DNA of 64,000 nucleotides from Camelus bactrianus (GCF_048773025.1 NC_133540.1:76201501-76265500); one strand, 5' to 3'. Numbered from the stretch's first letter, positions 45,803 to 60,059 are shown. Notes: generated from the sequence alone by a model not told the origin. Numbers and translations are program-made.

Positions 45803-48800
45803 TAGTTCCTTCTGCTATTTTTCTATAGACCCCTACATTTATGTCTGCATGCTATAAATAGCAGTGTCACTTTTTCTTGAAAATTAATTTCTCTGTAGAG
45901 TATACTGTCTTAGGTTTAAGAAGTAATATTCGTTAGTCTCAATACGAACTTTGCAAAATGACTTTTCATTACATCAGCTTAGTTTGGTGATCTTGCCCTG
46001 ATTTCTGGAATTTAAATTAAGACCAGAAAATCGAAAGACCAGGCTTTATTTTCTGTAGAATGTTTTATTAATTGTTTATTAATACTTTTGCGACCTGTTG
46101 TCTCGCTTAGTAAGGATTCTTATTTTGCAAATTTTAATTGTGTCTGCAGTGTGTGTTACCCTTCTGCAGAGTATTTAATAGATTAGCACATGAGAACAAC
46201 TTTTGTGTCACTGTAGTGGTTCATTGCTGTTCCCTTCCATAAGCTATTTAACACTGAGTCATATATTCTTATGCTGAGAAAGCTAAAATTAGCACAGGTT
46301 TTTAATTTCCATGACATTACCAAATAAAGGAAAATATGGAGTCAACAGAAAAAAATTGCCCTCTATTAAAAAAAAAGGAGCCACAAGTAAGTGGTAATAT
46401 CTGCATGAAAAAAGTTAACTTCCTATTAGTTAACTATACATTAGAAATCATTGTCACTGACATTTACTGAACATTGTATGCTTAGAACTACAAAAAAAAC
46501 CCAAAGAAAATCATTTGTGTATTTTCTTGTTTGGTTTTTAGAAGTTTCCTCCCCCTTGGATTTTCTGTCTGAAAATTTAATGTTTTTGAAATGTGGTATA
46601 AGACAAAAAGCCCTGAAATGCCTAACCATATTGAATCATCTCTCAGAGTACACTTTCTTCATTTGATCTATCAAAAGAAGTATTTTTAAGGATCAAATTG
46701 CACAATGTCTATAAAAGCGCTGTCTCAATTGTACCATTTGATGTTTATGTGCTGTTAATCTGAGCTTAGTTGCTAAATAAGAGAGTTTAAAGTTTTCAAA
46801 TACAAACCCACTAAACAGAAGTAAAACTTTATTTCCCTAAATATATTAAAGTCTTTATTGTTGTCACTTATAGAGGACGTTCTCTGGGCCGAGGCTCTGT
46901 TAGCTTTCTTGGTTCTAATTTCTTTGATAAAGTTCATTTTGTTTAGTTTTCTTTTCCTTCAGTAGTTCTCACTGAATACTACCCCTACCATGCTGGTCAA
47001 AAGAGACAAGCTTCCTGTTCATTCTTTTCTGAGCATGAAGGGAAACTATCAAGGAATGAATAAATGAAAGCTATTCGACTTTTTGGATGAGAATTTTTTT
47101 TAAAGGAAAAGATCTCAAATAATTGGGTATTAAAAATGAAAAACTTGAAGTGGTAACCCTTGCCTGGCCCACTTTCCACTAACAACAACCTAAAATGAAA
47201 ACAAAATATCCATACTGTTCTAGCTCAAAATCTTTACGTCTGCCACTCAAGTCACTCTATAAAATTAATATGAAGATCTGAGTCACAGAAATTTATGCTT
47301 CGTGCCTAAATGATGTAATAAAAACAGTAATAGACTATGAGACTGAAGTTAGATTCTTTATCATAATGTGATCCAGTTCTACCACATAAAAGCAACTTCT
47401 GTAGTGCTAAGCAGAAACTAAGGTCAGTCTTCATAATTTATCAGAATTGTTGGCTTCCACTATGCTTAAACTGTTCAACTCTTTTTAAACACCAGAACTA
47501 GTTAACTAGAGCTTCCAAATATCATTTAATTGTTGACAGTATTTGGATTTATATCCCTAACATTTTTCTCTTTGGTCTGCTTTATGAGACAACCTTCCCT
47601 CAATAACAAATTTTGTGATCACTCTACTTTGCAGATATCATGCACTCTGGATCTTTTTGGCCGATCCTTTTCCAGTGTGACTAGAATTTACCATATTGGT
47701 CACAGACGAACCTTTTCTAAATTGCACCAAGTATAACCTCACATAAATTCCTACTCAGAGACTCACAAGTCAAAAGTTTTTCTTAACTTCACCTTGATCT
47801 AAGTATTTTTTTCCAAGATTAAACATCTGTATCTGTATCCATACTAAATACAGAACACTTGCAATTGTATTCAGTTTTCTCCTGTCCATCTTAACTGTCT
47901 TATTAGATTTCATATTCAGAAAGATGGTGGTACAAGTTAATCTTTCCTAATTGATAAGGGCTTGTTTTGGATTATAAATATTTCAAAGCTATTAATGACC
48001 TTGTTTGATGGCATGAAACTAACACAATCACTTATATTCTTTCTTAAACAATTCATTTATTTGTAAAGCTTTTCTATAAACATCAAAATTATTCTTTAGT
48101 GTTTATGTATTTGTGAACTTTCCTAATTGAGAAGATGTTCCTTCTTTCTGGGGATTGATTGCTCAATTCAAGAAAGATAAATATATAAACAGAGGAAGAA
48201 CGGAGGGAGATATGCTCACCTCACTGAATTTCTGTAAAGTATTAGTGAAAACAAATGATGCTTCTAAAGATTTTTATTTATGTGAAAATAGAGAGTAAGT
48301 ACCGAGGTATACATTTCTGTAAACATGTAGAAAGATAATTGGAAGGTGATGGTATTTACAATTTGCCCCATTTCATTGTTTTTCTATGAAAAGAAATATA
48401 TCTTTCACTTATTCTATTTACTGACATTTATGTTTGGCTGCAAACACTGCCTTATGGCCATAGGGACACCAGTCACCACTAGAGACTATCTCAGAACTTC
48501 GACTTTTTCCCCCGCTATTTTGAAAATTCTCATGGCAGGTAAAAAATGATGATCTCTTTTCAGCTCTAATGGACTTATTTTTTCCCTGTTGGATTTCTAT
48601 ATCCCTTTGTTTGCTTGGTTGTGCTTTTGTTAAATAGGAGATCGGATGGCTTGGACAATGTGTGAGTGATTGTTAGAAAAAGAAATCTAAGGCAAGTCAT
48701 GAATTCAATTTCAGGCTATGGATTTACTTGCTGATTTATTGAGAAACTGTAGGCCTCTTTACAGAGGGAAAAGAAAAAAATATATATTGACCACATAGTG

Positions 48801-50430
48801 ACATGGGTGTAGGTTGATTTACTTTGGCTTTTAAAAACAAGAATATACTTTAAAAGGTGTGTTTATATATATTCTGGTCAAAGCAAGAATGGGTTTGTGT
48901 CCTTACTCAGAGATCAGTAATAGTGCTGTAGAGGTGTCATTATATAATGTCACCTGAGGAATGTGGTGTTTTCTGAATAGTAACAGGTTTTGCTTGTCAA
49001 GAAGAAACAGTAGATTTTTCAAAAATGAAAGACATGTCAGTTCAACTTACAATATTTTTATGGTAGGTCAATGTATTAAAGCAAACCAATAAAAGGAATC
49101 ACTTGAGATTAACTCAACTTGGAAGAATGAATGTTACCTCAGAGATGGCTGTGGAGAAAGAAGCCTATCAATGCAAAGGAATCTCAGCTGGGAGTGTTAA
49201 GTGGCCTACAATGACTGAGCTGTCCTGGGCTTATCAAAATGGAGTCTTAACCAGATCTCAATCCTAAAGGAACTCAGTCCCAATCATAGTACTGGGATGA
49301 TACCACCAGGCACTCTTCATACTCCTAGTTTCATTTACTCAGACACAACTTTCTAGTAATATAAAATACCATCCATAGATTTAAAATTATTTATTAGACC
49401 AAATGAGTGATTTTTATTTATTGGTAGAGTAATTACCCAAAACAATGCATCATAAGGAAAATAAAACGTTTTGAGGATTGTGGACAAACTACTACTAGGC
49501 TTTCATTTCTTAAAAGAATCTAGGAGGAAAACAGATTTGTACTTACCCTCCAGATGTGAGGTCAAGAGAAGGTTGTTACTGTTTGCCTGCACTGTGTTGG
49601 TAGGTCAGGGAAGTTACATTGTACAGGAGGAGAAAGCATACTTTTTAATGATTTATATAAATAAAATTCACTGATAATGATTTTAATGAAACTCATATCC
49701 AGATGAATAACCGTAGCAATGAAGTGAACTTGGCCTTTCCTAAACGTTGTCAGCTCAATGAGGTGTTAATATTATGGTCAATGGGGGCATAGCCATATTA
49801 GATACAGGCAATTTTTTTCTTTAGTTTTTCTTTTTAAAATAGTAACTTCAGCGATAAGTGTACAGGTAAAGCCTTTCAATGTCAAATTTTAATCTAATGC
49901 AAGCAGCACTTTTCTGCATTCACAGGATGCAATGTATTGCCTGTTGAGAACAAGGTGAGATAGTTCCAATATCAAACTTCAGTAACTAGTATTTATGACT
50001 TTAGTGGAAACAAACTGTTTCTTTTTCTCCCTTGCATCAATCTTTTTAAATTTTACTTTCCATTTCAAATTCAACCTGAGAAAATGTAACTCCAAATGAT
50101 TTCAAAATTGTTGAAAACAAACACGATTTTCTTCCACTAAGCTTTTGTTTTCTTTAAATATATCAAAAAGAAACATTAAATAACAAAAACAATAGACAAA
50201 AGTCTTGCTCGGTAGGGTCAGTATAATCTAAATACCTACATTTAGCAGCACTAATAAGGTAAACTAAAAATAATTTACTTAGTTTAAATGTAACATTTTC
50301 ATACAAACGAAACATGAGGCTAGTATTCTAGAACATCCAGATTCAGTAAACTCTTCAAGCATTTCATCTACAAATGCACAGCAAACACTAATTGCTCATT
50401 ATCAAAATGCTTGTTAATGTATAGATTCCA
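45803..50430. other. 4.6 kb without recognisable repeats
   Basis: The longest stretch in the window where I can name no repeat. No open frame exceeds 71 codons and none has family features. It may be old unique sequence and is the best place to look for conserved regulatory elements. Confidence 0.45.
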
Positions 50431-50434
50431 AATC

Positions 50435-51305
50435 AACACATTCCAAAATGAAACTCATCTTTCTCCTCAACTCACTCATCTTCTTATAGTTCCATTTTGA
50501 ATAAACCATTTATTTTACTTAACCCGTAATTACAAGAGACCCTAAACCTCCATCCCTTCTCCTGCCACATCTCATGGGTCACTAAATGCTATGATTTTAC
50601 TATGTTAGTATCTCTAAATGTCAGCCCCTTTAAACTACTGATGACTTAAGTCAGAATTTCACCATTTCCCACCTGAACCATTAAGCTCCACTCATGTCTT
50701 TATCCATAGTCTTATAATCTATTATCCCATCTTCAACAAGATTGAGCCGAAACAGAAATACAGGAATGTTACTCCTGTTTGTTCTTTTAGTAAAAGACCA
50801 CTGCTTGAGGGCTTATTAGAATATCATAAGATATACTCCAAAATTTCTCCTTCGCCTAATTTGCTACTGCTACACAAATTAAGTCTGTGTTTCAATCAAG
50901 ACCAAAACTCTGCAGTTTCTTTAGCTGTCTAATATATTTCTAGTTTGGCACACGCTGTTCTGCCTCCTGAAATACTGTTCTTTCCTCACCAATCTCCCAG
51001 TCTTGCTCGGCCCCCATCTGGGGGAAAAAAAATTAAAACTCCTCCTATTTTATGTTTCATATAAAACATCTCTTCTTGAAAATATACCTTCTGTATTCAA
51101 GTTGATGACTTGTAATTTGTGTCAATGTTCTATTTTGAAAATACTCCCATCACATTTTATTTCAATGATTTACTTACATCACTATCTTCATCCCTTGACT
51201 GTGTGCCCTTGAGAACAAATCATATTCCATATTTATCTTTTCATTTCTAGCACTTCCCATGGTATCTGACACATATTATGATTCGATAAATGTTTGTTGA
51301 ATTTA
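50435..51305 (+). repeat. L2 LINE 3' part
   Basis: A long pyrimidine-rich stretch ('ctccatcccttctcctgcca', 'tcctgaaatactgttctttc') ends in 'acttcccatggtatctgaca' 'catattatgattcgataaat' 'gtttgttgaa', the L2 3' terminus. Ancient. Confidence 0.75.
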
Positions 51306-52880
51306 ATTGGCATAACATGAATCAAAGACAATGTATTTATCTGCAGGTCTACCACTTGTACAAAATTCTGTGGATCGTATCAGAAAAAATACAAGCTTTG
51401 AGATGTCTGTTAATACAACCAGTACCACTGACTATAAAGAGGTTATACAGATTGTGAATAGAGTATTAAGAAAGGGATTGAATTCTTATGCCATATAATG
51501 AACCAAAACTGATAGTAAGAATCAGGTGTTATTTTTCTTTTTTTGAAGATTCAAACTCTCAGCCTTAGTTTCCATTTCTGTTAAAAGTAGAGCAATGTTT
51601 ACCTTCTTTATAAAAATTACGGCTTGTTCACCAAGTCAGTTTTTAAAAGTACTTTGAAATAAAGAGTGGTAATAAATTATTACTTAAACAAAAGTGATAT
51701 TGCCTTTATGTTGGGTTTAGCCTGCTTCTGATGTTTAATTTCTTTTTATGTTCACTCCATGGATTAGAGGGAACTTATGAATCATCAGAATTCACAAGAG
51801 CTGATGGAAACTGGCCAGAAAGATGAGACATTCTAATGAAAAATAATTTATATTGAAATAAAATTGCAAAGGTGGGAGGAACAGCACAATTTGCTTCTGC
51901 AATATTGTATATCTAATATAAATAGAAATCCCTTTAAAAGATATTTTGGAAAAGATTTTCTTTCCTTCCAAGCTGGACATTCTATTCTAGTTGAAAATAT
52001 AAGACATTGTAATTGAAAGTCTTCCACAAAACATTCAGTATTACTTTATTCTTTCTACTCTTTTGTATATCTATCAAACATGTTTATTACATAAAAATAG
52101 AGAGTTTACACCAACAGGTTATACTGTCTTATCAACTTACTCATTGCAGAGATAGACATTTTTATATCTATTATATTTCATATACATAAAATCATGAATA
52201 TATTGTCATACACATAAATCATAAAGACAGTTTTTAACACTAAGACATAATCTATGGAATGAAATATAAATATATAATGAATTAACAATAATAAGCAGAT
52301 TAAATAATAATTTTAAAAAATCATATCATGTATTGGGAATATTTTACAAGTGAGACATAGACAACAAAAGGTATAAGCAAATGTAGAAGATGCCCTTAGT
52401 ACAACAAGAAAAGAGTAGTGGAGAATCATAGGTAAAGAAGCAGATTCAGAAAGAACTTGATTAATAAATGAGAGCAAGTCACTGGAGTATGAAGCAATGG
52501 ACAGCAACTTCAGAAGGGATAGCGACTTGACTGGATTGGAGGAACTGCTATTGTGATGCTGTAACTGTACTTCTACCTAGAACAGCAATAAGCACTGTTT
52601 TACTGTAGGATGCTTTCCTGAGAAGCTACTGAAATAGTCTCCTGAGGGTCCTATATTTCCAGTGGAAACTAAAAGTATCTATTAGTGGGCAAGAAAGAAC
52701 ACATCTACACTACATCCTCTAGAATTATAAAAATTCAATTTACACTGACACTAACATGCGCAATAAATATACAATTTTTCTTAAGAGATTTTTGCAATTG
52801 ATCATAGCCCTTGAAAGTGACATTACACCTTTATAAATAGTACCAAATTTCTTAAAGATATGGGACAATTGCTAAATGAT
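51306..52880. other. Unassigned AT-rich DNA
   Basis: About 1.6 kb with nothing recognised. Confidence 0.45.
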
Positions 52881-52884
52881 ATCA

Positions 52885-53200
52885 ATTTTATTTGGGTACA
52901 ACTGACAGTAAAATGAAAACATTTTAAGTTTATAATCGGATATGTTTTGTCAAATGTACATACTCATGTTACACTGTTATAATTAAGATACAGAATATAT
53001 TCATCACCCAACAAAAATTCCCTTATGCTCCCTTAGAGATACTTTTACCTGACTTATCCTAGGCATCTATTTGTCTTTTTGTCACATTAATATTTTTCTG
53101 TTCTAGAATTGCATATAAATAGAATTATACAATAATAGTAAATCTCTTTGTGCTTGTTTTTTTTCACTCAAAAATGATTTCTGTATAGCACATGTATATG
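52885..53200 (-). mobile_element. Old LINE-1 (L1M) 3'UTR, reversed
   Basis: 'ttatttgggtacaactgaca', 'ttgtcaaatgtacatactca', 'gatacagaatatattcatca' and 'gttctagaattgcatataaa' 'tagaattatac' match the reversed 3'UTR of L1M elements. Confidence 0.75.
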
Positions 53201-53334
53201 TATGTATAAGTGTGTGTATATATATGATATGTACTGTAACATATAACTGTCCTATTTCTATTTGAGTCAGTTTTTCTACAATATGATTTTTTAGAAATTT
53301 GGCCACTTTTTATTATTTCAGTGTATATTAAAAT

Positions 53335-53600
53335 GTACTTTAAAACTGCAGCAACTGTACAGCATGGTACTGGCTCAAGAACCAGGCAGCATCAATGGCC
53401 CTTAATTAATAACTCTAAACCAACCTTACTATGGGTATAAAACAGAATGAAACAAAAAGAAGCATTACAAATCAATGACAGGATTTAGAACAAATGGTGT
53501 TGAAAACAATCAACAACTTGGGGAAAAAAATAACCTTTTTCTGAGGTATATTTCAAATAAATTATAGCATTAAATCTAAGAAACCCCATAGAAAAACATA
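53335..53600 (+). mobile_element. Old LINE-1 ORF2 fragment
   Basis: 'gtacagcatggtactggctc' then 'gcatcaatgg' and 'gaacaaatggtgttgaaaac' follow the ORF2 stretch AGCATGGTACTGGCATAAAA...CAAATGGTGCTGGGA. Its strand is opposite to the 3'UTR piece just left of it, so both may come from one old 5'-inverted insertion. Confidence 0.65.
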
Positions 53601-53894
53601 TTTTTTTTTTTTAGTTTTTGAGTAGACTTCCTTAATTTTACCTTAAAAAATACATACAAAAATAACACAGGCACATGGTTTATAAAAATGAAACAATACA
53701 GAGAGGAATGAAGAGCAAAAACATTCCTTCTTACTCTCTGATTCCAAAATCTCTAAGCTGTCTCTCCAAAGGTGCCAACTGTTAAGTTTCTTACATCTGG
53801 GTCCAATGGAAAAAATATTTTAGAAACACGAGTCCTTTCAAAAATTTTACACAAATGTCTATGTCTCTTTTCAGTTCTTTCAGTTATTGATCTC

Positions 53895-54390
53895 AAAGGA
53901 GAGCAGAATATGCTACCCCCAAATACGCCACTTTGGCATATTGATTATTTTGAATTAAAGTTACTAAGAAACAGCCATGCAAAAAAGACTCTCTGATCCT
54001 CTTTTATTCCCCTAAAAATAAGAAATAAATCTCCAATATGAAACAACCCTCCCTAAAGCAGGAGGGTAGAAGGCATCCTTACAGCAAAAGATAGGGAATT
54101 TAAGGCTGAGAAGGCTGCAAAAACAAACCTGTTACTTTCTCACTAATTTACTACTCCAAGCCCAAACCCCTCTGTTTTTTTAAGTTCCTCACAAATGTAT
54201 TGTGTCCTTAGCTAAAAGGTATGAAAGCTGCTTGCTTTGGTTAGTTAACGGAGTCTCACATTTTTATCTGCTCCCACTTACATAAAATTAAATTTGTCTT
54301 TCACCTGTTAATCTGTCTATATCAATTTAATTATTAGAAAAGCCAAAGGATCTAAAAAGGAAGAGGGAAAACTTTTTCCACCCCTATAGT
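53895..54390 (+). mobile_element. LTR fossil, probably ERVL class
   Basis: The stretch has LTR character: a late AAATTAAATTTGTC signal region at about 54,285-54,298 followed by 'tttcacctgttaatctgtct' and an A/G-rich end. 'gagcagaatatgctaccccc' near its start is also familiar from solitary LTRs. I cannot name the subfamily. Old and solitary, with no internal region seen. Confidence 0.55.
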
Positions 54391-55200
54391 TTACACATAC
54401 TAAAACTCTTAAGAAGTATACATATTTTAAGTACATTTTGTCTTAGTGATGAGTTGTCATTTTTATAATCATAAATGTCCCTATTTAGAAAAGTGTTTTA
54501 TCCTGAAGAATATATGGTCTAATACTAATATAGACCCTCCAATCTTCTAAGATTATTTTTAATATCTTAAACTATTTCATCTTTTTACTTATTACCTAGC
54601 TATGTATTTATATTTAATATGTTTCCTCTGGACAGCATGTTGCTAGGTCGTGTTTTTTATTCAATTTTACAATCTCCTTTTTGTTTGGAGTATTTAGATC
54701 ATTTAAATTTAATTGTCTCTAGTTTTAGATTAAAATCTACCATCTTACTCTGTTTTCTACTTGTACCAGCTAGTCTTTGTTCTTTTTTTTCTTTTCCTAA
54801 CTTCAGTTGGATTAACTGAGTAATTTTAGCATTCTATTTTAGAGCTACTTATTATCCATATCTCTCTTCATTTTATAGTGATTTTCTTCTAGGGATCTGC
54901 AAGATGCATTTTTAACTTAAAGTACATTTTAATATTGCTGTAATCCGTATACTTCAATTTTCCCCTCCTGTCCTGTGTTGCCACTTCTACCTATATCACA
55001 AATCACATAACATTGTTTTAATTTTTCTTTGAATAATCAGCTACCATTTAAAAATAGTAGACATTACAAAAATATCTCTTCCCATATATTCACCTTATTT
55101 AGTACTCTCTGTTCCTTTATGTATATTTAATTTTCCACTTGTATCATTTTCTATTCACTTGAAGAACTATGTTTATTATTTCTAACAGCGCAAGTTGGCT
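54391..55200. other. Unassigned DNA
   Basis: Nothing recognised; T-rich on the + strand. Confidence 0.4.
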
Positions 55201-55204
55201 GATG

Positions 55205-55665
55205 AATTTGTTTTCCTGCCAGTTTGTTTTATTAATGTCTGGATGCTCAGGCCTGGATCGTGTACTGCCACAGTGGGTACAGCCACTTCTTCCGTTGCTG
55301 CTTCTTGGTCTTCAAGTTCTCTTCCTGCTCATTGAGCCAGGGTTGCATGGCACCAGTTTTTCATGGGCCACAGATCCGGGGGCATATACTTATTGCCCTT
55401 AGAGAATTTCCTGATGTTCTCTTTCTGAGTCTGGTTAGTGATGGTGAAAACATGAGAACAGGAGCACTGGATTTGGAAATAACTTGGATCTTGGAGATCC
55501 TGGAAACCGCGCCACCTGCCACTTTAGCGACTCACAACTGGGACAGCTCCACCTTCAGGTCCTCCAGTTGTTCCAGCAGCTCCTCCTTGCAGCAAAGGTC
55601 TGGAGCCTTAATCTCGGCCATTGCTGTACAAGCTGCTCCCGCTGTCTTCTGAGAAGGAAAGAGGA
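55205..55665 (-). pseudogene. RPL35: Processed pseudogene of RPL35 (60S ribosomal protein uL29)
   Basis: On the - strand a start codon at 55,619-55,621 opens MAEIKAPDLCCKEELLEQLE then DLKVELSQL, matching the N-terminus of RPL35, a protein at the exit tunnel of the large ribosomal subunit. Two codons of the usual KKK stretch are lost. An in-frame stop stands at 55,532-55,534 where RPL35 has an arginine codon (CGA to TGA). The next codons give VAKVAGGAVSRISKIQVISK, then shifts of frame. The end is again clear: [20 protein letters not shown] and IQA, stop at 55,247-55,249, followed by AATAAA about 15 bases on. There are no introns across the whole coding region, so it is a retrocopy. Open frames on the + strand (55,169-55,726) are antisense shadows. 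Confidence 0.93.
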
Positions 55666-55689
55666 AGGGGTGGGGCTGACCTCCACAAC

Positions 55690-56375
55690 TACTTTAATTT
55701 TTTTAGGTTTTTTATTCTTAAAATAGTTTTATTTTACCCTATTTTTAAGATTGCTGGATATAGAATTAGAGGTAACTTGTCTTTTTTATTTACATGTGTG
55801 TTTCTGCTCTTTAAAGATACAATTCTGTTTTCTTGTCTTACATTGTTTCTGGGAAGTCTGTGGAATTTCTTATCTTCTATCTCCAGGAAGGTATAAATCT
55901 CTAATTGCTTTAGGACTATTTCTATCATTGGTTATTAAATATGTTGTGCCTCGCCATTTGTCCTATTTCTGTTTCAATGAGCCTCCTGGATTTTTAATTT
56001 ATTGATTTTATAAAACTAAGCCATTATTTAAGTTGTTTTTGTTGCTCTTTTCTGCATTCCCTTTTTTCCCCCTTCTAGGTCTTCTAGTAATTACAAAATT
56101 GCTCCATTTGCCGCTTAATTTTTCCCCTATGAAACAGGATCTTTCATTTTCTCATATTTTAGTTTATTTTTTCCATTGAGCCTCAGTTTGGATACTTTCT
56201 ATTGCTATATTTTCAAGTTCACATATCTTATCACAAGCATTATTTAATTCTTACTTTATATATATGACAGAACCAACTAGAACCCACAAACCATACTTGT
56301 ATAAGGCTTTCATTTAAAGGCAAAGGATATGGTACAGTGAGACAGAGTACAGGAAAACACTGGAAAATGAAGTAA
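55690..56375. other. Unassigned DNA
   Basis: No recognisable repeat or gene. Confidence 0.4.
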
Positions 56376-56379
56376 TGTC

Positions 56380-57105
56380 AACATGCAAGTACACCCGGGC
56401 TTGTACTGGAGCAGGGTAGACTGTCTCCAGCTTGAAACAATACCTATGTTAATATCTAAGACAGGAATCTTGGCTTTGGAAGAACTCAAAGGAAAATACT
56501 TTCAGTACGTACATTTAAGTCCCCCTGGCCACCAAATCAAGCCAGCCTTTTCTAGTTGGTTACACTGTATTAATCATGTTTTTGTTTTGTTTTGTTTTTC
56601 CATATTGTATTGTGCTTTGAAATCTTGTTGGGGTAGGGGTCTAGCTGGCTGGGGAGAGATTGCTCTTCCCAAGACTAGCTAATTTCCAAGATACCAATTC
56701 CACTGTGAATACACCTTTTGTGTGCAAACCATCCAACCCCAAGTTATACCTTCAATACCTCCTTTATCTCTCCCCTGCTCTAAATTATCCCAGAGCCTGG
56801 TACCAGACCATTAGAGATTACTGCTATAGCCTAGAGCCCACAGACATTATTCAGACTGGCCAGTTCTAAGCTGTATGCCTGCCCTGTCTTATGTCTCCCA
56901 TAGAAAACTTAACACTAAAGGTCTAGGTCCTGCTTTCTTTGTTCCTTCTGCCTCATAATCAAATCTGGTGCTTCTCCATGTAGACCTGCATGGCATGGTC
57001 CCCTCCTCTTGAGAACTTTAAGTAATAATTCTTCTCTCAATGGCATTGACCTCTTTGTGTTTCCACTCAGTCAACTCCATAAATTAAAATTCTACAGGTA
57101 CAACT
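56380..57105 (+). mobile_element. Possible LTR fossil, class uncertain
   Basis: Composition and layout resemble an LTR: 'gagcctggtaccagaccatt' with 'gattactgctatagcctaga', then a CT-rich section and 'cttgagaactttaagtaata' 'attcttctctcaatgg' near the end. I recognise the style but not the family, and the borders are guesses. No retroviral gene is visible. Confidence 0.35.
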
Positions 57106-60055
57106 GGGACATAAGCCATCTGCAAACTTCTCAGTAAAGAAATTGACTTCTTGGGTTGCCAAGAAAGTTTGAGTCCTTAAGCAGCATATCAGAAATTCCA
57201 TGGATCCTACCTTGGACAAGAATTAAAACCAGGTATCTGTGCATGCTCAGAGATAAAAATAGAGCTTTTCCTACTTAAATAATCAACAATATCCCTACAA
57301 TTCAAGCTTTAACTCTTGGTCAGGGTTTTGACATTATAATTTGCTCAGGGTTATTTCTTTTCTGATATCTTTTGTACAATTTATCAAATATAAAAAGCAA
57401 AGAGATACTGATGAAAATAATAATCATTTGTGTCCAATGAGATGCATATATTGCTTTAAAGAAACATTTCAGTTTACCAGAACAAAGTTTTTAATAATCT
57501 TATAAAACCTTGAAAATTCTTTTATTTGGATTTCTGAACTTTATGAAAGGTATCAATAGAATAACTCAATGTAACAATTAATTGATTAGTAACTAAATCT
57601 AGTTCTTCTACTGGCCAATAAGCTTCCATTGAAAGAACTTCCTGTGTAGGTTTTAATCCACTTCTCCAATATATTTGATCCTCAGTATCAGTGTTATCAT
57701 TGGTTTTTATCAAAATTAAACTTATACTATCAAACAGTATTACCCCAAATAGCAAAGAGAATATGAATCAGACTGAGAACATTACAGAGTAAGTCAGAAT
57801 TATAACAGGATTTTCTGTGCCTTCTTTTCTCCCATTTGAGCCTGCTTTACTTGAACAAACATATTGAGTTTACATTTTCTCTGAATTTCTCATTTTAATA
57901 CCACACCAGCAATAATCTTTGCAATTTCAGATGAAGGTTATATTTTGTTCCCACTTGACCATGTTGTCCATGAAATTACATGTTCCATTTTATCAGATAC
58001 AATTCTCAATAATATTAAATAACCAATGGGAATATTTTATCATAGGAGAAATTTGTGGTTAAATGGTCACTGGAAGATATTTCGTTTCTTTTCTGGTAAT
58101 ATACAGATGTTAAATGTTTACCTTAGAAAAAGTGCCCTAAAACATTTGAACTCATTTTTCCTTTAAATCTATTTGCTCTGCTAGTCACTGAGAAATCAAT
58201 GCTAAAATTTCAACTTTCCATATGAATCTTTTTTTCTATTGCTCACTGTACTGTTTATATAAGACAAAATCATCTTTTTCCTGAATTTCCTAGTAAAATT
58301 TTAATTTTTAATTTTTTCTAGAATATAGGATTCTTCATTTTATTTGTATTAATGGTAAATTTCTTGAACTAATTTAATGGTTTCTAGAGAAGGGTAACTT
58401 AAAATGCAATTATATTCATAGCACAGTTTGGGTATTTTACCTTCCATAAGGATATTATTTAGGGAATCCTAGCTTGCTGTAATGAATTTCCTCATTTTGT
58501 GATGGAGGACTAAGAATATGTTTTAAATAACTCAATCAGCTCATTCTCTTAATCAATCAACATTTATTAGGGATATAATATGTAACAATTATTCAGTAGA
58601 CATGAATATTCAGAGATTAAAGTATTCGTCTCTATTCATTTAGCACACAGAGTACTCTAGATCCTTTCATATAAATTATTACTCTGATTCATTTTTCTTA
58701 CAATTCAGCAAAGATAATGATAAATGCCTGAAGAAACTTATTTTTACCCCCAAGGAATAAATTAATGAGAAATTCTCATAAACCTGTTATAGTAAGGATT
58801 TCAAGAATAACACATGCTACCTTATTTATAGCTATAATTTATAAGCTTTTTAACCAAAATTTATTCACCTGTGTAGTCCTTCTGCTTTTTATATTTTTTT
58901 ATTGGGTCTTTACCAATTAGTAAAATTTCCAACCGATGCAATTATTTGTGTTAACGTTATAATACAAGGTTAGGACATCCAAATACTAACAATTTCTATA
59001 TAAAAAGTAAATGTGTAGATACGAGTAATGTTTATTTGTAAATGTCCTTCACAGTACTTCTATATAACATAAAAATTTGAAAAGCAATTATAATACTGAA
59101 ATGAATTTGAGAACATAAATACAAGGTATTAAAAGTCATAAACTACAAGGACATACCCTAGATTCCCACTGCTGTCACAAATAGATCCCTTGAACTGAAA
59201 ACTGAAAAGCGACTGAAATGAATGTATCCATCCATTTTGGCTAGCCAAGTGGTAAAGTTTTTTTAAATTCAGCTTATTCATGATTTTCATATGGGTTATC
59301 ATTTTCATTGCTCAAATGCAAGTAATCTAATAAAAATTACCTAACCCAACTTATGAATGCAAAAGGCATTTATGACAATTTGAATAAATTATATATTTTA
59401 ATAGACAAAAATAAAATATTTTGTACGCTAATACTTTATTTTCTCTTCATGAAGTAAGTAAAGGGTAACAATTTCCTTTTAATTTCAACATTAGAGTTCT
59501 GATTTCAGCTGTAATAAGTAAAGAGCTCAAGTTATCAAAATTGTCCTTACAACACTAAAAATTACTGAAATTCAACAAATTTTCTTGGACTTCTCAAAGA
59601 ACTATGATCACAGAACCAATGAACGTCACAAATTCTGAAGGAAGACTCAAATCTGGAGTCACAGTAGAGATCTGCTAACCTGAAGCAGAAGCCGCTAGGG
59701 CCATAAACTGAGAAGACGACTTAAATGGGAATTTAACAACTTGATGGAGCCTGAGTGTGGATTAGTATGAGAGTGAGAAACTCCTGGGGTAGGCAGCTCC
59801 CCACAATTTTGTGGGTTTTATCTCACAGATTCATTGGTTTTACTTTGAGTAACTTCATAAGCATATGATGGTAAAGAGCAAAGAAAATTCCTCTTCCCTG
59901 CTCCCTCATGGACTGGGAAGGAGAGCACTATAAAATGGGCAGAATATTCCTAAAAGCAAATGCTTAATCTCCAGGAGAAAAGACTTCACAGACTTTTCCC
60001 ACCCAGGAAAGTCCACTTCTCCCACTGCAGATAGCTCAAAACCTCCTGTTTCAAA
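57106..60055. other. Unassigned AT-rich DNA
   Basis: About 2.9 kb with no supported feature. The last part (59,640-60,050), with 'ggggtaggcagctccccaca', may be the 5' section of the old L1 that follows. Confidence 0.4.
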
Positions 60056-60059
60056 TAAG

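Noticed and set aside
55169-55726. Three overlapping + strand frames of 77-130 codons
   Set aside because: They are antisense to the RPL35 processed pseudogene.
53895-57105. The two LTR-like stretches as ends of a single retroviral element
   Set aside because: They do not resemble each other, and what lies between them is an RPL35 retrocopy and unassigned DNA, with no retroviral gene.
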